From the NCBI GenBank assembly GCA_964519885.1, contig CAZFLX010000004.1, forward strand, positions 1-64,000: a stretch of 64,000 nucleotides of DNA, read 5' to 3'. The translations under genes were made by a program, and so were the position numbers. Below the pieces are notes generated by a model. The model was not told the origin of the DNA. It saw only the letters and a list, made by a program, of their open reading frames with translations, and searched no databases. The DNA is from GCA-002282575 sp964519885. GTDB lineage: Bacteria; Pseudomonadota; Gammaproteobacteria; Thiomicrospirales; Thiomicrospiraceae. The number at the start of each line of letters is the position of its first letter. The first letter of the stretch is position 1. Positions 34,859 through 43,495 of the stretch are shown in pieces.

Positions 34859-37081
34859 ATGGACAAGGGTTTGGCCAGTTGTAGTCGGGGATTGGCACCA
34901 CTATTAGCGGATGAGTTACGCGCGCTCGGATTAGAAGTCAAGGAAGCCCCGCATGGCGTTTGGTTTTGGGGTGGTTTGTCTGCTGCCTACAAAGCGGTTT
35001 TGTGGTCACGTTTGGCCAGTCGTATTATGCTGGTGCTGTGTGAAGGTGAAGTCTTGTCTGAACCCGATATGAAAGCGCTGGTGAGTGAGATTGATTGGTC
35101 GCGGTGGTTAAGGCCAACGGGTCGTATTGCTATTGAGTTTCACGGTAAATTGCCTTTTGTGCGTAATACCCAATTTGGTGAACAGAAGGTTAAGGATTAT
35201 ATTGCTGACTGGTTTCGTGAGCAGCACGGCGAGCGTCCCTCGGTGGATACGGAACAGCCCGATGTGCGTTTGCAAGCTTGGGCGGATCATGGTCGCTTTT
35301 CGCTTACGGTCGATATGTCAGGTTATGGTTTGCACGCTCGTGGTTATCGTATTGAAGCGGGTGCCGCACCAATGCGTGAAACCTTGGCAGCCGGTTTGTT
35401 GATGAAATCGGCTTGGCTTGATACGGCAGCGCAAGGCGGCACTTTGCTTGATCCTATGTGTGGTAGTGGTACGCTACTGATTGAAGGTGCATGGATGGCA
35501 GCGGATGTGGCGCCAGGTCTCATGAAAGCCGATAAAATGGGTTTCAGTCGCCATCTCTGTTTTGATCAAGACCTATGGGCAGGCTTGGTCGAGGAAGCTA
35601 AAACACGCAAAGCAGCGGGATTGAAAAATCTACCCAAATTAATTGGGTTTGACTTGAATCAATGGGTATTGCAAAAAGCCATGGATAACGCTTATCGCGC
35701 TGGTGTCGGTGAGGCGATTCATTTTGAAGCCTTGCCGTTAGGAAAGTGGCATAATCCTGGTTGGAAACAGGGATTGATTATCACCAATCCGCCGTATGGC
35801 GAACGTTTGGGTGATGAAGCCTCGCTGAAACCGGTTTATCAGCAATTAGGGCAAGTATTATTGCAAGAATGTGTCGATTGGCAAGCAGCGATTTACACCA
35901 GCAATGAAACCCTAGGTCATTGGTTGGGCTTGCGTGCGGAAAAAATGCACGCTTTTGCTAATGGTCCATTGGAAGGTAAATTATTGCGCCTAACCATTAA
36001 CGAACAGGCGGTGAAGGTTACGCCAATCAACATCGGCTTGAACTTGGTGGCGGAAGTGGTGCAAGGCCGTGCCAATTTAGCCGAAAGTGACGGCGCCCAA
36101 ATGTTTGCCAATCGCTTGCGTAAAAATTTGAAAAACCTGGGCAAGCAAGCACAAAAAGAAGGCGTTTATGCTTATCGGGTTTACGATGCCGATATGCCTG
36201 AATATGCCTTTGCTATCGATATTTATCATGCCGAAAAAGACGATTGGGTGCAGGTGCAAGAGTATGCGCCCCCCCGTTCGGTGGATGAAAAAGCCGCACG
36301 TCGTCGCTTGTTTGAAGGCATGTCGGTATTGCCTAGCGTGTTGAACATTCCCGCAGAAAACTTTCACTTTAAGCGTCGTCAAGTGCAGAAAGGTGACCAG
36401 CAGTACGAAGTTCAGTCTGACGAGCACTTATATGATTGGGTGAAAGAAGGGGATTGTCATTTTTTAGTCGATTTAACCGGTTATTTAGATACAGGTCTGT
36501 TTTTAGATCATCGTCCTATTCGACTCTGGTTAGCGCAACAAGCTAAAGATAAGCACTGCTTAAATTTATTTTGCTACACAGGTAGTGCTAGTGTGCACAT
36601 GGCCAAGGCAGGTGCGAAAAGTGTCACCAGTGTCGATTTGTCGAAAACCTATTTAGGCTGGGCGCAAGAAAATGCTGCCGACAATGGCTTGCCTTATCAG
36701 GGTCAAAAAATTTATTGGGAACGCGACGATGTTCTTGATTGGCTAGATGCCATGGCCAGTCTGCCGGTGCACGCGCGTCCCCAATATGATTTGATATTCT
36801 GTGACCCACCGAGCTTTTCCAATTCCAAAAAAATGGAAGGCACGCTGGATGTGCAACGTGATCACGTCAAAATGATTGCCGATATGGGTATGTTGTTAGC
36901 GCCAGGCGGCACCTTGGTGTTTTCAACCAATTTACGTGGATTTAAGCTGAATCAATCTGCCATGGATGAGATGGGATGGCGCGTCACCGATATGAGCAAG
37001 CAGAGCATTGGATTTGATTTTGCACGAAATAGCAAAATTCATCAGGTATGGGGCTTGCAAATAGCAGAGGATGCGCTATAA
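34859..37081 (+). CDS. rlmL: Fused 23S rRNA methyltransferase (m2G2445 and m7G2069)
   Basis: RlmL (RlmKL) methylates G2445 with its N-terminal half and G2069 with its C-terminal half. The 740-residue protein shows THUMP (about 50-160), the first methyltransferase with DPMCGSGTLLIEGA and TNPPYGERLG, and the second with NLFCYTGSASVHMAKAGA and FCDPPSFSNSKK. Full-length alignment to the E. coli enzyme is obvious by eye. AGGGAAG precedes the ATG. Its stop codon overlaps the -10 box of the tRNA-Gln promoter. Confidence 0.94.
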   Translation: MDKGLASCSRGLAPLLADELRALGLEVKEAPHGVWFWGGLSAAYKAVLWSRLASRIMLVLCEGEVLSEPDMKALVSEIDWSRWLRPTGRIAIEFHGKLPFVRNTQFGEQKVKDYIADWFREQHGERPSVDTEQPDVRLQAWADHGRFSLTVDMSGYGLHARGYRIEAGAAPMRETLAAGLLMKSAWLDTAAQGGTLLDPMCGSGTLLIEGAWMAADVAPGLMKADKMGFSRHLCFDQDLWAGLVEEAKTRKAAGLKNLPKLIGFDLNQWVLQKAMDNAYRAGVGEAIHFEALPLGKWHNPGWKQGLIITNPPYGERLGDEASLKPVYQQLGQVLLQECVDWQAAIYTSNETLGHWLGLRAEKMHAFANGPLEGKLLRLTINEQAVKVTPINIGLNLVAEVVQGRANLAESDGAQMFANRLRKNLKNLGKQAQKEGVYAYRVYDADMPEYAFAIDIYHAEKDDWVQVQEYAPPRSVDEKAARRRLFEGMSVLPSVLNIPAENFHFKRRQVQKGDQQYEVQSDEHLYDWVKEGDCHFLVDLTGYLDTGLFLDHRPIRLWLAQQAKDKHCLNLFCYTGSASVHMAKAGAKSVTSVDLSKTYLGWAQENAADNGLPYQGQKIYWERDDVLDWLDAMASLPVHARPQYDLIFCDPPSFSNSKKMEGTLDVQRDHVKMIADMGMLLAPGGTLVFSTNLRGFKLNQSAMDEMGWRVTDMSKQSIGFDFARNSKIHQVWGLQIAEDAL

Positions 37082-37082
37082 T
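37055..37082 (+). promoter_or_regulatory. Promoter of tRNA-Gln, inside the rlmL end
   Basis: TTGCAA (37055-37060), 16-bp spacer, TATAAT (37077-37082); the last bases overlap the rlmL stop codon. Puts the start about 12 bp before the tRNA. Confidence 0.7.
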
Positions 37083-37100
37083 ACGCAAATGCAAATTGAT

Positions 37101-37175
37101 TGGGCCGTCGCCAAGCGGTAAGGCAGCGGGTTTTGATCCCGCCATGCGTTGGTTCGAATCCAGCCGGCCCAGCCA
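37101..37175 (+). tRNA. tRNA-Gln (UUG)
   Basis: Full cloverleaf: acceptor TGGGCCG / CGGCCCA, D-arm CGCCAAGCGGTAAGGC, anticodon stem GCGGG / CCCGC with loop TTTTGAT (anticodon TTG), T-arm with GGTTCGAATCC, discriminator G and encoded CCA at 37173-37175. The tRNA-Gln gene before prs is a known gammaproteobacterial arrangement. Confidence 0.97.
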
Positions 37176-37206
37176 TCAAACTGACACTTCTCTGCTTTCA
37201 CAGCAA

Positions 37207-37228
37207 AAAAGTCCCAAAAGGAACTTTT
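37207..37228 (+). promoter_or_regulatory. Hairpin covering the prs ribosome site
   Basis: AAAAGTCC pairs with GGAACTTTT (one bulged A), a 5-nt loop between. The Shine-Dalgarno AGGA of prs lies in the 3' arm, so folding would hide it. The stem is AT-rich, so the effect may be mild. Confidence 0.4.
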
Positions 37229-37232
37229 CATC

Positions 37233-38207
37233 GTGGCAAATAACGAATTCATTATCTTCTCTGGCAATGCTAACCTAGTTCTTGCCGAAAGAATTGCTCA
37301 ATCCCTCTCTATGCATCTTGGCGAAAGCACCGTTGGTCGCTTTAGTGATGGTGAAATCCAAGTCGAAATCAAAGAATCGGTACGTGGTATGGACATCTAT
37401 GTGGTGCAACCGACCTGTACGCCCGATCCGGCTGGTAATCTGATGGAAATGCTGGTGATCATTGATGCGCTAAAGCGCGCTTCGGCTAAACGCATCACGG
37501 CAGTCGTTCCCTATTATGGTTTTGCTCGACAAGATCGCCGCGTCAACTCGGCTCGCGTGCCGATTACCGCCAAACTGACCGCCAATATGATTGCCGCTGC
37601 GGGCGCAGATCGCGTATTGACGGTGGACTTGCATTCAGATCAAATTCAAGGTTTCTTCGATATTCCCGTCGATAACGTTTACGCTTCGCCTTTGTTTATT
37701 CAAGATATCCGTGCCTCGGGTCGTCCGGTGCGTGTGGTGTCGCCCGACGTGGGTGGTGTGGTGCGTGCGCGTGCCATTGCCAAGCAGTTAGATGCAGATT
37801 TGGCCATTATCGACAAGCGTCGCCCGCAAGCCAATGTGGCAGAAGTGATGAATATTATTGGTGATGTCGATGGACAGCATTGTATTCTCATTGATGACAT
37901 GGTTGATACAGCAGGTACGCTATGTAAAGCCGCTGCGGCGCTGAAAGAGCGCGGTGCACTTAGTGTGCGTGCTTATGCCACACATGCGGTATTATCGGGT
38001 CCAGCGATTAAAAACCTGAACGAGTCGTCGATTGATGAGTTGGTGGTGACGGATACCATTCCGTTATCCTTGGCAGCGCAAGAGTGCGAAAAGGTTCGCC
38101 AACTGTCTATCGCGCCATTATTAGGTGAAACCATTCGTCGTGTTCACGAAGAAGAGTCCGTCAGCTCGATGATGGCTTCTTTTGTTTCGCTGAAAAATCC
38201 AGTATAA
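37233..38207 (+). CDS. prs: Ribose-phosphate pyrophosphokinase (PRPP synthase)
   Basis: Makes PRPP from ribose 5-phosphate and ATP, feeding purine, pyrimidine, histidine and NAD pathways. The protein begins at a GTG (MANNEFIIFSGNANLVL) and has 324 residues. Key signatures: SDGEIQVEIKESVRG, PYYGFARQDRR, the substrate loop DLHSDQIQGFF, and the PRPP-binding ILIDDMVDTAGT. Upstream tRNA-Gln and downstream rplY-pth-ychF match the usual order. Cytoplasmic. Confidence 0.96.
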   Translation: MANNEFIIFSGNANLVLAERIAQSLSMHLGESTVGRFSDGEIQVEIKESVRGMDIYVVQPTCTPDPAGNLMEMLVIIDALKRASAKRITAVVPYYGFARQDRRVNSARVPITAKLTANMIAAAGADRVLTVDLHSDQIQGFFDIPVDNVYASPLFIQDIRASGRPVRVVSPDVGGVVRARAIAKQLDADLAIIDKRRPQANVAEVMNIIGDVDGQHCILIDDMVDTAGTLCKAAAALKERGALSVRAYATHAVLSGPAIKNLNESSIDELVVTDTIPLSLAAQECEKVRQLSIAPLLGETIRRVHEEESVSSMMASFVSLKNPV

Positions 38208-38223
38208 TTAAACGTTTTCTGAA

Positions 38224-38259
38224 CGCCTAGTGATTGCAAAAGCACTAGGCGCTCTTTCC
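38224..38259 (+). terminator. Hairpin between prs and rplY
   Basis: Perfect 9-bp stem CGCCTAGTG / CACTAGGCG with a 10-nt loop, followed by CTCTTTCCT. It looks like a partial terminator or attenuator between prs and rplY; the T run is broken. Confidence 0.55.
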
Positions 38260-38318
38260 TGTGCAGGGGATGGTCGCGTCCTTGCACGTTTTTAATCGAC
38301 ACATTTTTGGAGTCACTT

Positions 38319-38903
38319 ATGACAACTCGTATTTGGGAAGCGCAAGCGCGTACAGATGAAGGGAAAGGTGCGAGCCGCCGCCTACGTCACGCGGGTTTGG
38401 TTCCTGCCATTATTTACGGTGCTGATAAAGCGCCTGCAAGCGTTACCCTAAACCACAACTTTTTAGTTCATGCATTCGAAGACGATGCGGTATTCAACAG
38501 CCCAATTACCGTTAAAGGTTTGGCTGATGAAGAAGTGGTAGTGATTAAAGCGGTGCAACGCCATCCTGCTAAGCCACAAATTCTACACGTTGACTTACAA
38601 CGCCTAGATAATGCTCGTATGATTTACAAACGCATTCCGTTGAACTTCATGGGCGCTGATGTTGCTCCTGGCGTGAAAGCCGGCGGCGTGATGACCTTCT
38701 TCCAAGTAGACGTTGAAGTGCGTTGTTTACCAGCTAACTTACCATCAGTCATTGACGTTGATGTGTCTAAAATGGGCGAAAACACACGTATTCGTTTGTC
38801 AGACTTAGTGTTGCCAGAAGGCGTTCAAGCAACTGCCTTATTGCATGGTAACTCGGATTATGACCAGGCAGTGGTTGGTTTAGGTAAATCCAAAAAACGT
38901 TAA
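38319..38903 (+). CDS. rplY: 50S ribosomal protein L25, long (Ctc/TL5) form
   Basis: 194 residues with the N-terminal L25 domain (EGKGASRRLRHAGLVPAIIYG) that binds 5S rRNA, and the extra C-terminal beta domain of the Ctc/TL5 type (PLNFMGADVAPGVKAGG, VEVRCLPANLPS). E. coli has only the short form; many gammaproteobacteria have this long one. The ATG at 38319 has GGAG nine bases before; an ATG four codons earlier is unlikely. Confidence 0.94.
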   Translation: MTTRIWEAQARTDEGKGASRRLRHAGLVPAIIYGADKAPASVTLNHNFLVHAFEDDAVFNSPITVKGLADEEVVVIKAVQRHPAKPQILHVDLQRLDNARMIYKRIPLNFMGADVAPGVKAGGVMTFFQVDVEVRCLPANLPSVIDVDVSKMGENTRIRLSDLVLPEGVQATALLHGNSDYDQAVVGLGKSKKR

Positions 38904-38917
38904 TAAAACCTACTGCG

Positions 38918-38993
38918 TAACGCAATAACTGCGTTAGTTCGGTGCTCGAATAAGTCACCTAGACAGCTAGGCTCCTTATTCTGTGCTCCGAGC
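38918..38993. repeat. Intergenic element of nested inverted repeats between rplY and pth
   Basis: First a perfect hairpin TAACGCA / TGCGTTA (38918-38936). Then a nested set: GCTCG (38944-38948) pairs with CGAGC (38989-38993), AATAAG (38949-38954) with CTTATT (38975-38980), and CCTAG with CTAGG (38958-38971) in the middle. No T run follows, so it is not a standard terminator. No second copy was noticed in this window. It may be a structured RNA, processing site or dispersed small repeat. Confidence 0.5.
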
Positions 38994-39042
38994 CGCCTCG
39001 TTCTTGCGCTACTCATGACGGTTTTAAGTCTAGCATATTCTT

Positions 39043-39058
39043 AACAGTTGTAACTGTT
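39043..39058. promoter_or_regulatory. Palindrome just before pth
   Basis: AACAGTT-GT-AACTGTT: 7-bp arms with a 2-bp centre, 18 bp before the pth start codon. It may be an operator or part of the leader. Confidence 0.35.
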
Positions 39059-39076
39059 TGAAAAAGGAAAGCCAGT

Positions 39077-39652
39077 ATGGTGCCGCGACTCATTGTTGGC
39101 CTGGGAAATCCAGGTAAAGAATATGAGGCTACGCGACACAATGCTGGCTTTTTCTTTGTTGATGCATTGGCGGAAATGTGGAAAGCACATTTTTCCATGC
39201 AGACCAAATTTTTCGGTCAGGTCGCTAAGGCTCAGGTTCATGGACAAGAGGTGTGGTTGCTTAAACCCACTACTTTTATGAATCGCAGCGGACAGTCGGT
39301 GGCGGCACTGGCTCAGTTTTATAAGCTTCCTCCCCAAGCGGTATTGGCGGTTCACGATGAGTTGGATATTCAGCCAGGTGAAGCGCGTTTGAAAGTGGGT
39401 GGAGGTGCTGGAGGACATAATGGCCTTAAGGATATGATTAAGGCATTAGGCACTCCAGAATTTATGCGTTTGCGTTTAGGGATTGGTCATCCTGGACAAG
39501 CATCCCAAGTGGCTAACTATGTGTTGCATCCTTTTGGCAAGTCAGAGCGTGAAGCGCTGGAAGATGCCATAACGCGGAGTTTGCATGTCATGGATCATGT
39601 CATGACCGATAAATTGCCTTTAGCGATGAATCAATTACACACCAAGAAGTGA
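39077..39652 (+). CDS. pth: Peptidyl-tRNA hydrolase
   Basis: Recycles tRNAs from prematurely released peptidyl-tRNA. 191 residues with LIVGLGNPGKEYEATRHNAG at the start (catalytic His in TRHNAG), KPTTFMNRSGQS, VHDELD and GGGAGGHNGLKDM. An AAAGGAAAG site precedes the ATG. It is followed by a terminator and then ychF; the pair is a standard neighbourhood. Confidence 0.96.
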   Translation: MVPRLIVGLGNPGKEYEATRHNAGFFFVDALAEMWKAHFSMQTKFFGQVAKAQVHGQEVWLLKPTTFMNRSGQSVAALAQFYKLPPQAVLAVHDELDIQPGEARLKVGGGAGGHNGLKDMIKALGTPEFMRLRLGIGHPGQASQVANYVLHPFGKSEREALEDAITRSLHVMDHVMTDKLPLAMNQLHTKK

Positions 39653-39672
39653 GGCTGAAGGGTCGAATCTGG

Positions 39673-39695
39673 GAGGTCAAACAACCTCTTTTTTT
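39673..39695 (+). terminator. Terminator after pth
   Basis: GAGGT / ACCTC stem with 6-nt loop, followed by seven T. The stem is short but the T run is strong. Confidence 0.65.
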
Positions 39696-39734
39696 CATCC
39701 CTAATACCTTACCCTTTACACAAGGAAGAACAAA

Positions 39735-40826
39735 ATGGGTTTCAAATGCGGTATTGTTGGTTTACCTAATGTAGGCAAATCAACCTTATTTAATGCGCTA
39801 ACTAAGGCGGGTATCGCCGCTGAAAACTACCCTTTCTGTACCATTGAACCCAACGTCGGTATCGTGCCTGTGCCCGATCCACGTTTGCAAGTCTTAGAAA
39901 CCATGGTTAAACCAGAGCGCGTGTTGCCGGCGACCATGGAGTTTGTCGATATTGCGGGTATTGTCGCGGGAGCTTCTAAAGGTGAAGGTCTGGGCAATAA
40001 ATTCTTGGCGCATATTCGTGAAGCGCAAGCCATTGCGCAGGTGGTACGTTGCTTTGAATCGGATGATATTATTCACGTCGCGGGTAAAGTCGATCCTTTG
40101 TCAGACTTAGAAGTGATTAATACCGAGTTGGTATTAGCAGACATGGAAAGTCTAGAAAAAGCTTTAGTGCGTGTGGAAAAGCCCGCCAAAGCGGGTGATA
40201 AACAGGCTTTGGCGAAAAAGCCTGTCATTCAACGCGCCTTAGCCGGTACTCATGAGGGTAAGCTGGTGCGTGAATTGGGTTTAACGGAAGATGAGCAGGC
40301 TTTGTTGCAAGATTTGCATTTGCTCACGATTAAACCGATGATGCTGATTGCCAACGTTGCTGAAGACGGGTTTGAAAATAATTCGTTATTGGATGCGGTA
40401 CGCGCGCGCGCTATTGAATTAGGGGCGAATGTGGTTCCCGTTTGTGCGGCGATTGAAGCAGAAATTTCACAGCTAGATGATGATGAAAAATCGATGTTTT
40501 TGTCAGAAATGGGGTTAGAAGAGCCAGGCTTGAATCGCATTATTCGTGCGGGTTATGAGTTGCTCGGTTTCCAGACTTACTTTACTGCTGGGGTGAAAGA
40601 AGTACGAGCTTGGACCATTCCTGTTGGTGCGACAGCACCACAAGCTGCAGGAGTGATTCATACCGACTTTGAACGGGGCTTTATTCGTGCCGAAGTCATG
40701 TCTTATGATGATTTTGTTACTTATAAAGGTGAGGCCGGTTGTAAAGAAGCGGGTAAACTGCGTTTAGAGGGTAAAGAGTATTTGGTTAAAGACGGCGATA
40801 TTATGCATTTCCGTTTCAATGTTTAG
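39735..40826 (+). CDS. ychF: Redox-responsive ATPase/GTPase YchF
   Basis: 363 residues, the normal length of YchF/OLA1. The N-terminal GTPase fold has GLPNVGKSTLFNALT and VDIAGIVAGASKGEGLGNKFL; the C-terminal TGS domain ends in KDGDIMHFRFNV. YchF prefers ATP, binds ribosomes and affects the oxidative-stress response. Cytoplasmic. Convergent with queE, with a shared terminator. Confidence 0.95.
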   Translation: MGFKCGIVGLPNVGKSTLFNALTKAGIAAENYPFCTIEPNVGIVPVPDPRLQVLETMVKPERVLPATMEFVDIAGIVAGASKGEGLGNKFLAHIREAQAIAQVVRCFESDDIIHVAGKVDPLSDLEVINTELVLADMESLEKALVRVEKPAKAGDKQALAKKPVIQRALAGTHEGKLVRELGLTEDEQALLQDLHLLTIKPMMLIANVAEDGFENNSLLDAVRARAIELGANVVPVCAAIEAEISQLDDDEKSMFLSEMGLEEPGLNRIIRAGYELLGFQTYFTAGVKEVRAWTIPVGATAPQAAGVIHTDFERGFIRAEVMSYDDFVTYKGEAGCKEAGKLRLEGKEYLVKDGDIMHFRFNV

Positions 40827-40848
40827 GTATTAACAAAGTGCTGATACG

Positions 40849-40874
40849 AAAAAGGAAGCTAAGCTTCCTTTTTT
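40849..40874. terminator. Bidirectional terminator between ychF and queE
   Basis: AAAAAGGAAGC / GCTTCCTTTTT, perfect 11-bp stem with 3-nt loop and T/A runs on both sides. Confidence 0.88.
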
Positions 40875-40889
40875 ATTGTCGTTAATCTG

Positions 40890-41525
40890 TTAATCAATGT
40901 CTAAGATTTTGTGCGTCTGCAGGCTGAGTTTCCATTGTGGATGCGCCTTGCAGTAATCAATGCAGTCTTGGGTGTAGTTTTTAGCCAATCCATCAATCGG
41001 TTGTAGATAGAAATGGGTGAAATCCAGCACAGCAAAATTGGCTGGATCGACAGGATGCATGGGTTGAGGCCATACCAGTTTCAGTTCGTCTCCCTGTGTG
41101 ACCAATAACTGACTGTCGGCTTTAGGGCTGACACATAACCAGTCGGGCTGTGCTTGAAGTGCAACAGTGCCATTGGTCTCCATAGCGATTTCTACGTCTA
41201 GCGCATGTAGCGCGTCTGCTAGTGCTTGATCGAATTGCAGGGCAGGCTCACCACCAGTCAGTACGCAGAAAGGCGCAATAGCGCTATCAGAGGGCCATAA
41301 AGAAACAATGGCTTGTGATAAGGTTTCTGCAGAGTATTTTCCACCCAAGTGACCATCAGTGCCAACGAAGTCGGTATCACAAAACTGACAGCTGGCGCTG
41401 GCTCTACCCGATTCCAGTCCATTCCATAAATTACAGCCGGTGAATCGACAAAAAACAGCAGGTCGTCCTGCATGTTGACCTTCACCTTGAAGGGTGTAAA
41501 AAATTTCTTTGACAGTATAGGCCAT
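40890..41525 (-). CDS. queE: 7-carboxy-7-deazaguanine synthase (radical SAM)
   Basis: QueE makes 7-carboxy-7-deazaguanine, a step to queuosine. 211 residues. The cluster Cys are C31, C46 and C49, a C-x14-C-x2-C spacing known from one QueE clade rather than the classic C-x3-C-x2-C. EIFYTLQGEGQHAGRPAVF at the start and VLTGGEPALQ, METNGT further on are standard for the family. Cytoplasmic. It has no queC/queD neighbours here. Confidence 0.92.
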   Translation of the reverse strand: MAYTVKEIFYTLQGEGQHAGRPAVFCRFTGCNLWNGLESGRASASCQFCDTDFVGTDGHLGGKYSAETLSQAIVSLWPSDSAIAPFCVLTGGEPALQFDQALADALHALDVEIAMETNGTVALQAQPDWLCVSPKADSQLLVTQGDELKLVWPQPMHPVDPANFAVLDFTHFYLQPIDGLAKNYTQDCIDYCKAHPQWKLSLQTHKILDID

Positions 41526-41594
41526 GTTGGTGTCACACGCTCAAGGGTAAAAATAGTTTTTACATTTTACTGTGTTTAAGGCAAGGCACCAAAT

Positions 41595-41619
41595 AAAAAA
41601 CCGATCCATTGGATCGGTT
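41595..41619 (-). terminator. Terminator of the sox operon
   Basis: AACCGATCC / GGATCGGTT, 9-bp stem with 3-nt loop and a T run on the minus strand, 28 bp beyond the soxA stop. Confidence 0.88.
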
Positions 41620-41624
41620 CAATA

Positions 41625-41638
41625 ATTATTCGAATAAT
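41625..41638. repeat. 14-bp perfect palindrome just after soxA
   Basis: ATTATTCGAATAAT lies between the soxA stop and the terminator. It could be an operator site or chance in an AT-rich gap. Confidence 0.3.
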
Positions 41639-41646
41639 CGAAATAT

Positions 41647-42531
41647 TTATTTACGGTAGGCCGGACCATTTAAGGTGAGACCATTACTCATGTAGCTTTC
41701 ATAAAGTTCAAGTGCTTTAAATTCTTTGCCATTGGCTGGGAATGGGAAACCACGAACTGACTCAATACAACCTACATAACGTTGCTGTAGGGTAACAATA
41801 TTACCCGCACTAGCACGGTACACAGGGAAGTGTGTTGCGTGACCGATTACAGGTGATAAGATTTCTGAACGAATTTTGCGACCAGCACTACTAACGTGAC
41901 AACCAGCACAAGACTGATTTAATTGACCACGACGTGTATGGAATACCATTTCACCAAGTTTGTAAGCTTCTAAAGCACCGGGTGATTCAATTTTCACATT
42001 AATTTTTTGACCGCGAGATTCATCAGATAAATAAGTCAGCAAATTACTTAACTCTTTATCTTTACCAGCGTAAGCATAAGGTTTCTCACCATTAGCGGTA
42101 CGACATTCGTTAATCGCTTGATCTAAATTAATAACTTCGCCACGTGCATCATCGAAGTATGGGTAGCTGGCTTTAACCTTTTTAATGTCGCCATTAAGTC
42201 CTGCACAGGTGTTGTAGGTTTTACCGTTGGCAAAAGGCTTGTTCCAAAGTTTTTTGCCTTCATCAATGTTTTCAACGTAAGGTGGGAACTCTTCAACACT
42301 TTTGAATTGTTGGTAGGCATCATCACTGAAAATGAGTGCGCCATTACCGAAATCGTCTAAGGTGATGGGTTTGCCATCGATTTTGTTGCTGCCGTGTAAA
42401 TCCATCATATACTTAACCATCGCTAGACGATCAGCTTCTGGATTAACGGTTTTAGCATCATTTGCGATTGCAGACGCGCTGCTAGCTGCAAGTGATAAGA
42501 ATAGGGTGGTTGTGAGCAGTTTATTATTCAT
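41647..42531 (-). CDS. soxA: SoxA, monohaem-type c cytochrome of the SoxAX complex
   Basis: SoxAX attaches thiosulfate to the SoxY carrier Cys in the periplasm and oxidises it. 294 residues with a signal peptide (ASA-IAN). One haem site remains, C208-x2-C211-H212 (SCAGCH). The N-terminal site of dihaem SoxA is lost: C109 and C143 remain as Cys but without a CxxCH, in keeping with a structural disulfide. The active-site Cys that is modified to a persulfide is C255 (RYVGCIESVRG). Fourth gene of soxXYZA, last before the terminator. Confidence 0.93.
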   Translation of the reverse strand: MNNKLLTTTLFLSLAASSASAIANDAKTVNPEADRLAMVKYMMDLHGSNKIDGKPITLDDFGNGALIFSDDAYQQFKSVEEFPPYVENIDEGKKLWNKPFANGKTYNTCAGLNGDIKKVKASYPYFDDARGEVINLDQAINECRTANGEKPYAYAGKDKELSNLLTYLSDESRGQKINVKIESPGALEAYKLGEMVFHTRRGQLNQSCAGCHVSSAGRKIRSEILSPVIGHATHFPVYRASAGNIVTLQQRYVGCIESVRGFPFPANGKEFKALELYESYMSNGLTLNGPAYRK

Positions 42532-42616
42532 TTTGAGATTTCCCCTATGGTGGGTCTAGCTTCTGATAGAAGGGGTGAACGGGCAAGTTGTAACTCACCC
42601 GTTCGTGCTTAAAAAA

Positions 42617-42931
42617 TTAAGCTAGGTCTACGGTTTGAGTACCAGTATCACCTTTGTTAGAAGTACAAGCTACTTCTACTTTGTCACCAGCTTTGCCAGT
42701 GACACGGAAAGCCAAGAATGGGTTTTGAGAAACCGCACCTGACCATTCAGCAACCATTGCTGGCGCGCCGTTTACTTTAGCAGTGATTTCGTTGATGAAA
42801 TCAGCTGGGTAAACTTCGCCAGTTGCTTTGTTTTTACGCGTACCTGGTTCCATTGGGTGCTTGAACAGCGCTTTAATTTCGTAAGCGTCGCCTTTGTTTT
42901 CTGCTTTTAAGCGGAAAGAAATGTCAGCCAT
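42617..42931 (-). CDS. soxZ: SoxZ, partner of the sulfur carrier SoxY
   Basis: 104 residues with no signal peptide; it forms the SoxYZ carrier with SoxY and is carried out with it. The family pattern is clear: HPMEPGTRKNKATGEVYPADFI and AEWSGAVSQNPFLAFR. The gene lies between soxY (59 bp before) and soxA (85 bp after) in the same direction. Confidence 0.95.
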   Translation of the reverse strand: MADISFRLKAENKGDAYEIKALFKHPMEPGTRKNKATGEVYPADFINEITAKVNGAPAMVAEWSGAVSQNPFLAFRVTGKAGDKVEVACTSNKGDTGTQTVDLA

Positions 42932-42990
42932 GATGTAATTCCTTAAATTTGTTTGTACGAATATCAGTTAAGTCAGCGAGGGGTGGGGTA

Positions 42991-43458
42991 TTAACCGCCA
43001 CAACCACCGATAGTTACTTTAACTTCTGACTTAGCTTTGTACAGCTTGCCACCAGCTTTAACAACAGCAACTACGTCTTGAGTTTCACCCATTTTAACGC
43101 GCACTGAAGTGTAGCCTACGCCAGCACCAGAGAATTTAGCAGTGCATGCTAAAGGAACTGGGTTTTTAGAAACGAATACAGCAATTGACTCAACGCCTTT
43201 CATGCCAGAAGCGTCAACTTCAACTGGAACCACAGCACCGTTTTCTGCGATAGAAGGGGCTTTCAATTTAACATCTGCAGAGTCAGCAGCGCCAGTAGCG
43301 CCGAATACAGCGGTCATGCCTTCGTCAACTGTTTTAGTTTTGAATGCGGCTTCGTTCCAAGCAGCTAAAACAGTGTTAGGCGCTAGAATACCAGCGTTAA
43401 CAGCAACTGCAGTTGCGCCAGTAGCTAGACCAGCTTTTAGGAAAGTTCTGCGTTTCAT
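42991..43458 (-). CDS. soxY: SoxY, Cys-carrier of the Sox system
   Basis: SoxY carries sulfur intermediates on a C-terminal Cys while other Sox enzymes act on them. 155 residues with a twin-arginine signal (MKRRTFLKAG), as expected for export of the folded SoxYZ pair, and the end IGGCGG with the carrier Cys at 153. Upstream soxX and downstream soxZ are in the usual order. Confidence 0.96.
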   Translation of the reverse strand: MKRRTFLKAGLATGATAVAVNAGILAPNTVLAAWNEAAFKTKTVDEGMTAVFGATGAADSADVKLKAPSIAENGAVVPVEVDASGMKGVESIAVFVSKNPVPLACTAKFSGAGVGYTSVRVKMGETQDVVAVVKAGGKLYKAKSEVKVTIGGCGG

Positions 43459-43495
43459 GCTTAGGTTTCTCCTTAGCGAGAGTGGTTATAAATAA

